Shown here: in pieces, positions 7,721-14,971 of the stretch
Layout: each line of letters starts with the position of its first letter
How positions within the stretch are numbered: the first letter of the stretch is position 1
From: JBDUDK01 sp040002995
Lineage (GTDB): Bacteria > Actinomycetota > Acidimicrobiia > Acidimicrobiales > Ilumatobacteraceae
Length of the DNA: 35,724 nt
NCBI GenBank assembly: GCA_040002995.1
Contig: JBDUDK010000088.1
Location: 1 to 35,724, forward strand
Direction of reading: 5' to 3'
The notes under the pieces: generated by a model
Databases searched by the model: none
Told to the model about the DNA's origin: nothing
Seen by the model: only the letters and a program-made list of their open reading frames with translations
Program-made: the position numbers and the translations under genes

Positions 7721-8248
7721 ATGGCCGAACTGCTGACCCTCCCACCGCCTCCCGAGGCGATCGCCGCGATGATCGGCATCCCGCACACGCGGATCGCGCC
7801 GGGCATTCTCGCCACGCAGCAGGGCCCCGATGGTGATCTCGGTCCCGAGGCGGCGGGCGCGATCCTCATACTGCAGGCGACGTTCACCGATCCCGACGGC
7901 GCGAGCAGCTTCTGGGAGGCCGCGGTGGGGCTCATGGCGATGCTGGCCGACGCGCCCGGTTTCATCCGCCGCTACAGCTTTCTCGACGGACCGAGCATCA
8001 CGTTGATCGCTCTTTGGCGCACCGCACTCGACGCCAAGGCGTTCGCCGCCACCCCCGAACACCGTGGCGCCGTGCGCGAGCTCTACAAGAACCGCTGGCA
8101 GTACAGCCACTTCTCGGCCATCTGGGAAATGACCTCGAATCACGGTCGGCTGATCTTCTGCGACCACTGCGACGGCATCACGGCCGCGTCCGAAGGCGTG
8201 TGCCGGGGCTGCGGTGTAGAACTCCACGATGTCCATCGCCAGGCCTGA
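7721..8248 (+). CDS. ABM-like (dimeric alpha-beta barrel) protein with C-terminal zinc ribbon
   Basis: The 175-residue product reads like two parts. Residues about 45-135 resemble an antibiotic-biosynthesis-monooxygenase/dimeric alpha-beta barrel domain: GFIRRYSFLDG, ITLIALWRTALDAKAFAATP and EHRGAVRELY. Residues 147-166 carry CDHC and, thirteen residues later, CRGC, a CxxC-CxxC zinc ribbon. I do not know a characterised protein with this combination. A GGAG ribosome site lies about five bases before ATG. The gene is divergent from the TetR gene across its putative operator and overlaps the next gene by 20 bases, so both are probably in one operon. The role may be oxidation or degradation of a TetR ligand (inference). 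Confidence 0.65.
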   Translation: MAELLTLPPPPEAIAAMIGIPHTRIAPGILATQQGPDGDLGPEAAGAILILQATFTDPDGASSFWEAAVGLMAMLADAPGFIRRYSFLDGPSITLIALWRTALDAKAFAATPEHRGAVRELYKNRWQYSHFSAIWEMTSNHGRLIFCDHCDGITAASEGVCRGCGVELHDVHRQA

Positions 8249-8990
8249 GGCGCCGGCGGCCGTACAGGACTTCGTTCGCGCCCTCGACGCTGCACTTGGA
8301 GAGGTGCTCAGCGAGGCCCTAACCGCGACGTATCTGCACGGTTCCGCGGTGCTGGGCGGTTTCGTCGAGGGGTGGAGTGATGTCGACGTGCTGTTCATCG
8401 TCGACTCGCCTTCTGCTGAAGAGGTACTTCGCAAAGCCGCACACGCGCTTACCTCAGCCTCGGCGCATTGTCCCGGACGAGGAGTTGAGCTGAGCGTCGT
8501 GACGGCGGATGGCGCGAGGCACCCCGCCGCGCCGTGGCCGTTTCTGCTCCACGTGACGACGGATCCGGCGGATGCCAAGGTGGTCGTCGGACCGGATTCT
8601 GGCGGAGATCCCGACCTCGTAATGCACTACGCGGTGTGCCGGGCGGCGGGGCTCGCAGTGCGAGGTGGGCCGCCCGAGGCGGTCATCGGTGAGATCTATC
8701 GCCACGATGTGCTGGCGTACCTCGATCGCGAGCTCGCCTGGGGAATGCGCGCGAACTCCGAGGCTTACGCCGTGCTGAACGCGTGCCGCGCCTGGCACTA
8801 CGTGCTGAAGGGCGAGATCGTGTCGAAACTCGACGGGGCGCGCCTCGCAATCGAGCGCGGTGGGTCGGATGAGCTGATCCGCTCGGCCGTGGCGAGGCAA
8901 CTCGGTGACCGAGCCGACCGAGCGCCCTCGACCGCCGCCGGCGCGTTCGTGAGCGATGTGCGCGAATTCCTGCGCGCTCGTGGCTCGTGA
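8229..8990 (+). CDS. AadA-like aminoglycoside nucleotidyltransferase family protein
   Basis: The 253-residue protein has the nucleotidyltransferase signature TYLHGSAVLGGF followed by SDVDVLFIVD, giving the GS...DxD metal site. It also has a C-terminal helical half with NACRAWHYVLKGEIVSKLDG, laid out as in ANT(3'')/AadA adenylyltransferases (DUF4111). Such enzymes transfer AMP to aminoglycosides such as streptomycin or spectinomycin. Resistance is possible but not proven, because many environmental homologues have unknown substrates. It starts inside the 3' end of the ABM/zinc-ribbon gene (20-base overlap), so it is probably translated from the same TetR-controlled message. Confidence 0.75.
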   Translation: MSIARPEAPAAVQDFVRALDAALGEVLSEALTATYLHGSAVLGGFVEGWSDVDVLFIVDSPSAEEVLRKAAHALTSASAHCPGRGVELSVVTADGARHPAAPWPFLLHVTTDPADAKVVVGPDSGGDPDLVMHYAVCRAAGLAVRGGPPEAVIGEIYRHDVLAYLDRELAWGMRANSEAYAVLNACRAWHYVLKGEIVSKLDGARLAIERGGSDELIRSAVARQLGDRADRAPSTAAGAFVSDVREFLRARGS

Positions 8991-9002
8991 GATCATGCGC
9001 CA

Positions 9003-9443
9003 GTGCTTGATGTGTCGAGCGACATCACGATCGACCGCCCCTTGGGGGTGGTCGCGAGTTACGCCGCCGACCCCTCCAACGCGCCCGAGTGGTACGCCAA
9101 TATTCGCTCGGTGGTGTGGGAGACCGAGCCGGTCGTCGAGGTGGGATCACGTGTCGCGTTCGTCGCGCAGTTCTTGGGCCGGACGCTCAGCTACACCTAC
9201 GAGATCGTCGAGTTCGTCCCTCGCGCTCGGCTCGTAATGCACACCGCACAGGGCCCCTTCCCGATGGAAACGACCTACGTCTGGTCGCCACGAGGGGAGG
9301 GGGCGACTCGCATGACGCTCCGCAACCGGGGCGAGCCACGTGGTTTTTCGAAGACGGCCACTCCGTTCATCGCGGCCGCCACCCGGCGCTCGAACCGCAA
9401 GGACCTCCAGCTCCTGAAGTCGATTCTGGAGTCTCCTGAGTAA
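9003..9443 (+). CDS. SRPBCC-family (polyketide cyclase/START-like) protein
   Basis: The 146-residue protein begins with the helix-grip pattern SSDITIDRPLGVVASYAADP and NAPEWYANIRSV, continues with strand segments TLSYTYEIVEFVPRARLVM and TTYVWSP, and ends with a long amphipathic C-terminal helix (KDLQLLKSILE). SRPBCC proteins bind hydrophobic ligands in the central cavity, and the ligand is unknown here. The start is a GTG, 12 bases after the nucleotidyltransferase stop; the sequence GATCAT six bases before it may be a weak -10 or the genes may be co-transcribed. Confidence 0.8.
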   Translation: MLDVSSDITIDRPLGVVASYAADPSNAPEWYANIRSVVWETEPVVEVGSRVAFVAQFLGRTLSYTYEIVEFVPRARLVMHTAQGPFPMETTYVWSPRGEGATRMTLRNRGEPRGFSKTATPFIAAATRRSNRKDLQLLKSILESPE

Positions 9444-9523
9444 GAGTTTGGCAAAGATTGATTCGAACGTCCTGCGCCGGGGTAATGGGCTTCCATCAGG
9501 AAAAGGTGCGTGGAGGTTCTCTC

Positions 9524-10243
9524 ATGACCGTGCTCGACGGGGCTGGGTGGCGTTCGTACCCATCATGGGAGGTCTTCGGGCAACAAACCGCGCTCGGCTG
9601 CACGCTCGCGGTGCCGGTCTCTCGCCATGACCACTGGCTCGGCGCACGCGGCGCTCCCGTCACCATTGTTTTCTACGGCGACTACACCAATGCCGCGAGC
9701 CGAAGTGTTTACGCCGACCTCAAACAGATCGAGAGCCTCGCGGGCCGCCGGCTCGCCGTTGTCTACCGCCACCTCGTCGACCTCGACTCTGACAAGGCTG
9801 CGGTGCGCTTCGCAGAGGCGGCCGAGGCCGCGGCGGCCCAAGGCCTCTTCTGGGCTGCCCACGACCGTTTCTACCGACGCGTCTATACGTCGAGCGACGA
9901 CATCGCCACGGCGGCCGACGAAATCGGCCTCGACCCCGACCGGCTGCGGCACGATCTCGCTCACCGAAGTTTCCTTCCCACCGTTCTCGCTCACCGCAAC
10001 AGTGCCCATGCCAGCGACGCGCACAGCGCACCACGCATGTTCATCAACGAAGTGGCGGTGCCGGCCGACGTCGAAGTACGCGACCTCTGGACACTCGTGC
10101 AGGAAGACCTTCGCCGCTCCGAAGAGAAGGTTCACCGGCCCAAGGCCGCACGCGCGACAACGTCCCCGCACGACTACAGCGCGTGGGTTGCCCGTCGCCG
10201 GACCCGTCAGAGCGCTCCCGCGGCTACTGCAGAGACCGCGTGA
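9524..10243 (+). CDS. DsbA-fold thioredoxin-like protein lacking the CxxC cysteines
   Basis: The 239-residue protein follows the pattern of the DsbA/NhaA-C-terminal thioredoxin family: DHWLGARGAPVTIVFYGDYT, AVVYRHLVDLDSDKAAVRFA, AEAAEAAAAQGLFWAAHD, DEIGLDPDRLRHDL and a cis-Pro region SAPRMFIN. Where relatives have ECPYC after GDY, this one reads TNAAS, so both redox cysteines are missing and it cannot act as a dithiol oxidoreductase. No signal peptide is seen, so it is probably cytoplasmic. The start is fixed by GGAGG at 9512-9516, seven bases before ATG; an earlier in-frame ATG at 9458 has no such site. It overlaps the GNAT gene tail to tail by 20 bases. Confidence 0.78.
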   Translation: MTVLDGAGWRSYPSWEVFGQQTALGCTLAVPVSRHDHWLGARGAPVTIVFYGDYTNAASRSVYADLKQIESLAGRRLAVVYRHLVDLDSDKAAVRFAEAAEAAAAQGLFWAAHDRFYRRVYTSSDDIATAADEIGLDPDRLRHDLAHRSFLPTVLAHRNSAHASDAHSAPRMFINEVAVPADVEVRDLWTLVQEDLRRSEEKVHRPKAARATTSPHDYSAWVARRRTRQSAPAATAETA

Positions 10244-10706
10244 GCAGGAGCGCAAACCCGTCGCTCCACGTTGACAACGCCAGCTCTTTCACGGCCACAA
10301 ATCGCACACGGCGGTAGAACGCCCGGGTGCCCTCGTAGCTGTCGGCCACCCCTGGTTCGGGCACCGACGGTCCGAGAGTCATGACACACAGCATCTCAAC
10401 GCCTTCGCGCGTAAGCACGTCGACGACGCACTCGACGAGACGACGGCCGATTCCGCGGCGGCGGTGTTCGGCATGCACTGCGAGCCACGTGATCTCGGCC
10501 GCCTGCGACGTGGAGGCCTCGAGCGTGACGAATCCGATGATCACACCGGCCTCGTCGGCCACCCAGCCCTGCTGCGTGCGCACCGCCGCCGCGCACGCCT
10601 CGATCCCGACGGGATTGCCGAAGAAGTACGGCAGGCTGGCGAGCACGGCGTCGCACGCTGCCGCATCGCCTGGTTCCAGTGGCCGAATCTCCACGCCGCC
10701 CATCAT
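10224..10706 (-). CDS. GNAT-family N-acetyltransferase
   Basis: The product of about 160 residues shows the GNAT fold: the start VEIRPLEPGDAAACDAVL, beta strands GWVADEAGVIIGFVTLEA and EITWLAVHAEHRRRGIGRRL, where RRRGIGRR is the acetyl-CoA pyrophosphate-binding motif A, and a C-terminal GTRAFYRRVRFVAVKE. The acceptor is unknown. The open frame extends upstream, but the extension is antisense to the SDR gene; I chose the tandem ATG at 10706/10703. No strong ribosome site is visible. The promoter must lie in or near the first codons of the divergent SDR gene. Confidence 0.82.
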   Translation of the reverse strand: MMGGVEIRPLEPGDAAACDAVLASLPYFFGNPVGIEACAAAVRTQQGWVADEAGVIIGFVTLEASTSQAAEITWLAVHAEHRRRGIGRRLVECVVDVLTREGVEMLCVMTLGPSVPEPGVADSYEGTRAFYRRVRFVAVKELALSTWSDGFALLLTRSLQ

Positions 10707-10725
10707 GCCGGTTGCCACGGGCAGG

Positions 10726-10731
10726 TAGCGT
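10726..10731 (+). promoter_or_regulatory. -10 box TAGCGT of a leaderless promoter
   Basis: TAGCGT ends six bases before the SDR ATG at 10738, with no room for a ribosome site. The same TAGCGT element precedes several other starts in this window. Confidence 0.55.
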
Positions 10732-10737
10732 CCGGCC

Positions 10738-11529
10738 ATGGATGTCGGGGGACGTATCGCAGTCGTGACCGGGGCAGCGGGTGGCATCGGGAGTGCGCTC
10801 GTGCGTGCGCTTGTCGCCGGTGGTGCTCGAACGGTGGTGGCCACCGACGTCGATCTGGCGGCGGTTGCCGGGGACGGAACTCAGGTGTTACCGCGCCGGC
10901 TCGACGTTGCCGACGACGCGGCCACTGCGGCGTTGGTCCATGACATCGAGCGGACGGTCGGTCCGATCGATTTGTGGTTCGCCAACGCGGGCGTCGCCGG
11001 CGGCGGCGGACCCGACGCGCCCAACAAGACCTGGGATCTGCAATGGCAGGTCAACCTGATGTCGCACGTCTACGCCACCCGGGCGTTGCTACCAGGTTGG
11101 CTGGCTCGCGGCGAGGGCCACCTCGTGACGACAGCGTCGATGGCCGGCCTGCTCACCTCGCTCGGCGACGGCGTGTACGCCGCCACCAAACATGCGGCGG
11201 TCGGCTACGCCGAATGGTTGGCTATCACCTACGGCGATCAAGGTGTGCGGGTGAGCTGTGTATGCCCGGGCGCTGTCAACACGAACATGTTGCGCAGTGG
11301 AGCGGGCGGCGATGCGGCGAAAGCCTCGGCGGTGATCGGCGGCGGCGAAGTGCTCGACCCGGACGAGGCCGCCGCCCGAATCCTTGCGGGAGTGGCCGAG
11401 GACCGCTTCCTTATCTTCACCCACCCCGACTTGCAGCGTTTCGTCGTGCGCAAGTCCGAGGACCCCGACCGTTGGATCGTCGGCATGCGCCGGCTGTGGG
11501 CGCGCGCGCAGGAGCTGCTCAGCCCGTAA
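10738..11529 (+). CDS. Short-chain dehydrogenase/reductase (SDR)
   Basis: The 263-residue protein is a classical SDR. It has the cofactor motif VVTGAAGGIGSAL near residues 9-21, an acidic residue after strand 2 (VVATDVD) suggesting NAD(H) preference, the NAG motif in FANAGVAG, the catalytic Ser in TTASMAGLL and YAATK with Tyr/Lys of the YxxxK motif, then CPGAVNTNM. It should oxidise or reduce a hydroxyl/keto substrate that cannot be named. Start context is leaderless (TAGCGT). It converges on the PAP2 gene with an 11-base overlap. Confidence 0.92.
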   Translation: MDVGGRIAVVTGAAGGIGSALVRALVAGGARTVVATDVDLAAVAGDGTQVLPRRLDVADDAATAALVHDIERTVGPIDLWFANAGVAGGGGPDAPNKTWDLQWQVNLMSHVYATRALLPGWLARGEGHLVTTASMAGLLTSLGDGVYAATKHAAVGYAEWLAITYGDQGVRVSCVCPGAVNTNMLRSGAGGDAAKASAVIGGGEVLDPDEAAARILAGVAEDRFLIFTHPDLQRFVVRKSEDPDRWIVGMRRLWARAQELLSP

Positions 11530-12337
11530 GCACCGCGAGCTCGTGGGGGTCGGATGCGCGCCTCCGTCGCGCCAACACCGGCCGCAGCGCGATGCCGATA
11601 GCCATACCGAGCCCGAGAAGTGCGGTTGCGACAATGCCGTCGAGCAACCAGTGATAGGCCGGCACCGTGACCGCGCACCACGTGAGCGCGGCGTGGAGCA
11701 CGCCGAGCCAACGCCATCGACTCTTGCTGACCATCACCGCCGCGACGCCGATCACCATCGCCCAGCCGACATGCATCGACGGCATCGCCGCCAGCTGACC
11801 GACCGCGCCACTGCCGCCCTTCGAGTACACGCTCGGCCCGTAGATGGCCCCCGCGTCGACGAAGCCGAGTTCCGGATACATGCGAGGCGGTGCGAGAGGA
11901 ATGGTTTGGATGAGCGCACACGTCAGCGACACGAAGCCCAAAACGTTGCGCCAGTACGCGAAGCGATCGCGATGGCGCACGAACATCCAGACGAGGAAGA
12001 TGCCGAGCGGGAAGACGTGGCCGACGATGTAATAGATGTTTGCGAACTTCATCAACCAGGTCGCGTGGAGACACCAGTGTTGGATCGTCGCCTCGTTCGG
12101 TAGATGGACCCACCGTTCGAAATCCCAGACCGACCGGCCACGCGACCGTGCACCGCTCGCGCTGGCGATCGAGATCTCCCCGAGACGGATCCATGCCGCA
12201 TACACCAACGTGAGGATGGCGCTCTCGCGCGCCACGTCGACCACCGCGCGGAGCCATCTTCCGTTGGGCCGAACGACGACGCTGATGAGCGCGAGCACCA
12301 GCGCGCACCAAAGCGCGGCCTTCCACGGCAACCACAT
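11519..12337 (-). CDS. PAP2-superfamily integral membrane phosphatase/transferase (Aur1/Ipt1-like)
   Basis: The 272-residue protein has about six membrane segments, for example residues 4-21, 35-50, 100-120, 135-150, 195-215 and 225-255. The PAP2 active-site motifs lie between them: APPRMYPELG, the PSMH motif in AAMPSMHVGW and the YHWLLDG motif with the final His/Asp. The PPRMYP spacing is that of the PAP2_3 group, which includes inositolphosphotransferases of lipid synthesis (Aur1/Ipt1-like) as well as phosphatases. It probably acts on a lipid phosphate at the membrane. It follows the methyltransferase closely, and its own -10 box TAGCCT overlaps that gene's stop codon. Confidence 0.85.
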   Translation of the reverse strand: MWLPWKAALWCALVLALISVVVRPNGRWLRAVVDVARESAILTLVYAAWIRLGEISIASASGARSRGRSVWDFERWVHLPNEATIQHWCLHATWLMKFANIYYIVGHVFPLGIFLVWMFVRHRDRFAYWRNVLGFVSLTCALIQTIPLAPPRMYPELGFVDAGAIYGPSVYSKGGSGAVGQLAAMPSMHVGWAMVIGVAAVMVSKSRWRWLGVLHAALTWCAVTVPAYHWLLDGIVATALLGLGMAIGIALRPVLARRRRASDPHELAVLTG

Positions 12338-12345
12338 GGTGGCTC

Positions 12346-12351
12346 AGGCTA
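12346..12351 (-). promoter_or_regulatory. -10 box TAGCCT of a leaderless promoter, overlapping an upstream stop codon
   Basis: On the minus strand TAGCCT ends eight bases before the PAP2 ATG at 12337. Its first three bases are the TAG stop of the upstream methyltransferase. Confidence 0.45.
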
Positions 12352-12909
12352 CGGGCCGACTTCGAGCGGGGCACGATGCACTGACACGGCGTAGTTCGCG
12401 CCGGTCGAGAACGGTTCACGGTCCCAGGTGGCCCACCGCTCGACGAGCTCGAGCCCGGATGTTCGGCAGTCGTAGTCGTAGGTGTCGAGGTCGTAGCCCC
12501 GGCCGAGCTGGAAGCCGGCCACCAGCGCTCCGCCCGGCGCGACGTGGCGGCGGCATCCCGCCACCAGCGCTGCTTGCGTCCCCGCCGAGGTGAACAGCGG
12601 AACGTTTCCGGCCATCACGACGATGTCGAAGGGCCGAGCCAGATCTAGGTCGGCGAGATCGGCGACGACCCATGTGACCGCCGGTCGGCGCCGGCGAGCG
12701 GCGGCGATCATGGAGGCATCAGCGTCGACGCCAACGACGTCGACTCCCCGACGCGCCAGTTCCACGGCCACCCGGCCGGAGCCGCAGCCGGCGTCGAGCA
12801 CAGCGCGGGGTCGCAGTGTCATCACGAAGTCCGCCTCGCCGTGCACGTCGACTCCCGACGCGGCGAGCGTGTCGAACCGCTGCTGGTAGCGCTCCCCGTC
12901 CCAGCTCAC
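12349..12909 (-). CDS. Class I SAM-dependent methyltransferase
   Basis: The 186-residue protein has motif I VLDAGCGSGRVAVEL, the acidic motif II in DVVGVDAD, WVVADLADLDL as motif III and IVVMAGNVPLF as motif IV, then GCRRHVAPGGALVAGF. It belongs to the Methyltransf_25/11 type and its substrate is unknown. The GTG start is four bases after the stop of the split-barrel gene, so the two are probably one operon on the minus strand with nadD and rsfS upstream. Confidence 0.88.
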   Translation of the reverse strand: MSWDGERYQQRFDTLAASGVDVHGEADFVMTLRPRAVLDAGCGSGRVAVELARRGVDVVGVDADASMIAAARRRRPAVTWVVADLADLDLARPFDIVVMAGNVPLFTSAGTQAALVAGCRRHVAPGGALVAGFQLGRGYDLDTYDYDCRTSGLELVERWATWDREPFSTGANYAVSVHRAPLEVGP

Positions 12910-12913
12910 GGGC

Positions 12914-13321
12914 TCAGAGGACTTTGTGGAAGTCCATCGTGCGCCAATGCTCGGGACGCAGGCGCACGATCACCGCGCTCTTCGGAGCCGGGTTGTTGTC
13001 GGCATACCACTTGCCCAGTTCGGGTCCGAGGTAGCGCGTCGCCATCACCAGATCGTCGCGGCTGTGCGGCTCGAACGTGACGGGACCCTCAACGCTCAGG
13101 TACTTATACGGCGCCGTCTCGGTCTGCACCGTGAGTGTCGCTCGACCGGCGGCGCGCAAAAGGCGCGCCTTCAGGGACTCACCATCGATTCCAATGATCA
13201 CGTCGCCGTCGTCGACGAGGTACCAGATCGGGAGCGCGGTCGGCCCCCGACCCGGCTCGTCGACGGACAGGATTCCGATATGGACGTCGGCGAGAAATGC
13301 CTCACGCTCCTCGCGGGTCAT
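12914..13321 (-). CDS. Pyridoxamine 5'-phosphate oxidase-like split-barrel protein (FMN/F420 binding)
   Basis: The 135-residue protein matches the PPOX/split-barrel family: MTREEREAFLADVHIGILSV, GPTALPIWYLVDDGDVIIG, SLKARLLRAAGRATLTVQ and YKYLSVEGPVTF, then a C-terminal helix. In actinobacteria these proteins bind FMN, F420 or haem breakdown products, and the LLM oxidoreductase at the right end implies that F420 chemistry may exist in this organism. I chose ATG 13321, 16 bases after the rsfS stop; the longer open frame is only an rsfS shadow. Confidence 0.82.
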   Translation of the reverse strand: MTREEREAFLADVHIGILSVDEPGRGPTALPIWYLVDDGDVIIGIDGESLKARLLRAAGRATLTVQTETAPYKYLSVEGPVTFEPHSRDDLVMATRYLGPELGKWYADNNPAPKSAVIVRLRPEHWRTMDFHKVL

Positions 13322-13337
13322 CGCGCCGCTGGCCAAC

Positions 13338-13736
13338 TCAGACCTCCGCCGCGAGGCGCTCGCGCCACGGAACTCGTGGCACGTCGCGCCACAGCCGTTC
13401 GAGGTCGTAGAAGCGCCTCGTCTCGTCGTTGAACACGTGCACAACCATGTCGCCGTAGTCGAGCAGCACCCACGTGAGGTCCTTCTGACCTTCGATGCGC
13501 AACGGCGACGGGCCACCGGCGGCCTTCACCGTTGCCTCGACGGCCTCGGCGATCGTGCGCACCTGCCGAGAGTTCGGCGCACTCGAGATCACGAAGAAGT
13601 CCGTGATGACAAGCACCTCCCCCACGTGCAGCACGACAGTGTCGAGCCCCTTCTTTTCGTCGGCCGCCCGTGCGGCCACACGGGCCCACTCGCGGATGTT
13701 GTCAAGGCTCTCATTGCGTCGTGTCCGTGTCGTCAC
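13338..13736 (-). CDS. rsfS: Ribosomal silencing factor RsfS
   Basis: The 132-residue protein is RsfS (RsfA/Iojap family), which binds uL14 on the large ribosomal subunit and blocks subunit joining when nutrients are short. Visible family segments are ARAADEKKGLDTVVLHVGE, LVITDFFVISSAPNSRQV, the EGQKDLTWVLLDYGDMVVHV core and FNDETRRFYDLERLW. The GTG start has AAAGG a few bases upstream. It lies behind nadD and the LCP-like gene, the common actinobacterial order nadD-(LytR_C protein)-rsfS, with 11 bases separating it from the preceding gene. Confidence 0.96.
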   Translation of the reverse strand: MTTRTRRNESLDNIREWARVAARAADEKKGLDTVVLHVGEVLVITDFFVISSAPNSRQVRTIAEAVEATVKAAGGPSPLRIEGQKDLTWVLLDYGDMVVHVFNDETRRFYDLERLWRDVPRVPWRERLAAEV

Positions 13737-13747
13737 CCGTTGCCTTT

Positions 13748-14971
13748 CTAAGTCGAAGCGGTAGTCGAAGCCGGCGCGGTGGTAGTCGGTAGTGCGGCCT
13801 CGCGATCCCTCGCCCGCTGCACGACGGCCGCGTAATCCGTCCCGATCGTGATCGTGATGTCGATGCCCTCGATGCGGTTGCTCGTGTTGACGGCTTCACC
13901 CGTCTCGAGAATGTGCGTGAGGCTCGTCGCGAGCGTCTTGTTCGCATCGTCGACGTATTCAATCTTGGTCTTGCTCACCTTTTCCGTCGTATCGCCCGCG
14001 GCGATGATGTTGGCCCCGAAATACGTGAGGCGACCGACCAGATCGAGCGCCAGAAGCGGATCCCCGGTCGTGTTCACGATCTGGTAGCGCGCGCTCGAAC
14101 TGCCGGGTGACACCGCGCCCGGCATCGCCTGGGCGACGAGCAGGCGCAGGCGAATGAGGTCGGGCGGAATGCCTGGTAGGTCATTGCCGGCATGCACAAC
14201 GTCGAGCGCCAGTGTCGTGGCGAGAAACGTGCCCTGGCCCAGCCCACCGATGAAGCCGGCGATATCGGTGGATGCTGCTTTGCCGGGCTTGGCTTTGACT
14301 GCCGCGATCACGGCACGCCAAAGCGATTCCTGGCGCGGCAAGACGTCGGTCTCGACGCCATCGGACAGGCGGGCGAGCATCAGCTTCGGCACGTCATTCG
14401 CGCGCAGCGTCGCGTCGCCGGCGGGGAAGGCGGTTTCGGTGCGTCCGTCGGAGGTGCTCGTCAAGACGGGCTGGTCGAGATGCACGGCGAACGGTTCATA
14501 CGCGGCCAGGAGGTCGGCGAGCTGGGAGGCGTTCGCTTCGGCCGCCACGTCGATAGTGATTTGCAGCGCGGCCTGCATCGTTTGCTGCGCCAGATCGAGC
14601 CCACCCGTGTCGTAGGCCGTCGCGATCCGCTCGTCGCCGATGCCGGGAATGTCGACTCGTGTGCTGGCGGGGACCTGGATCACGAAACCGCCCTCACTCT
14701 TGGGCAGCTGGGAAATGAGCACCATGGCCGATGCCCGCCCGTCGTCGCTGACGATCACCAACATGCCCACCGGCGTGGACGGCATGTGAGCCGCGGGAAC
14801 AGCGCGGACAGTGACGGTGGAGCCCTCGTTGGAATCGACGATCGTGCGGGCGCCCTTCCAGACGAGGATGGGTACCGCGCCCACGACGGCGACCGACAGC
14901 ACGGCGACGAGGGCGGTGCGGCGCGGCCGGGTGTCGAGTCGGGTCCGCCGGCGCCGCCCCGGGCCTGTCAT
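13748..14971 (-). CDS. Membrane-anchored LCP-like protein with LytR_C domain, degenerate active site
   Basis: The 407-residue product has an Arg-rich cytoplasmic start, one membrane segment at about 19-38, and an extracytoplasmic domain. VGMLVIVSDDGRASAMVLIS, VPASTRVDIPG and RIATAYDTGGLDLA match LytR-Cps2A-Psr (LCP) landmarks. LCP enzymes attach wall polymers to peptidoglycan, but the usual RxDT and PRDT residues are changed here to RASA and PAST, so transferase activity is doubtful. A LytR_C domain (IVNTTGDPLLALDLVGRL onward) and a Thr/Ala/Pro tail follow. The ATG overlaps the nadD stop as ATGA, so translation is coupled. The longer frame upstream is a nadD shadow. Confidence 0.82.
   Translation of the reverse strand: MTGPGRRRRTRLDTRPRRTALVAVLSVAVVGAVPILVWKGARTIVDSNEGSTVTVRAVPAAHMPSTPVGMLVIVSDDGRASAMVLISQLPKSEGGFVIQVPASTRVDIPGIGDERIATAYDTGGLDLAQQTMQAALQITIDVAAEANASQLADLLAAYEPFAVHLDQPVLTSTSDGRTETAFPAGDATLRANDVPKLMLARLSDGVETDVLPRQESLWRAVIAAVKAKPGKAASTDIAGFIGGLGQGTFLATTLALDVVHAGNDLPGIPPDLIRLRLLVAQAMPGAVSPGSSSARYQIVNTTGDPLLALDLVGRLTYFGANIIAAGDTTEKVSKTKIEYVDDANKTLATSLTHILETGEAVNTSNRIEGIDITITIGTDYAAVVQRARDREAALPTTTAPASTTAST

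Noticed and set aside
8229..8990. A confirmed aminoglycoside resistance gene
   Set aside because: Only the fold and signature residues can be seen. Environmental AadA-like proteins often have unknown substrates, so I keep it as family level.
11238..12419. 393-residue open frame on the minus strand over the PAP2 gene
   Set aside because: It has Arg-rich, low-hydrophobicity content, while the PAP2 frame carries catalytic motifs and membrane helices over the same bases.
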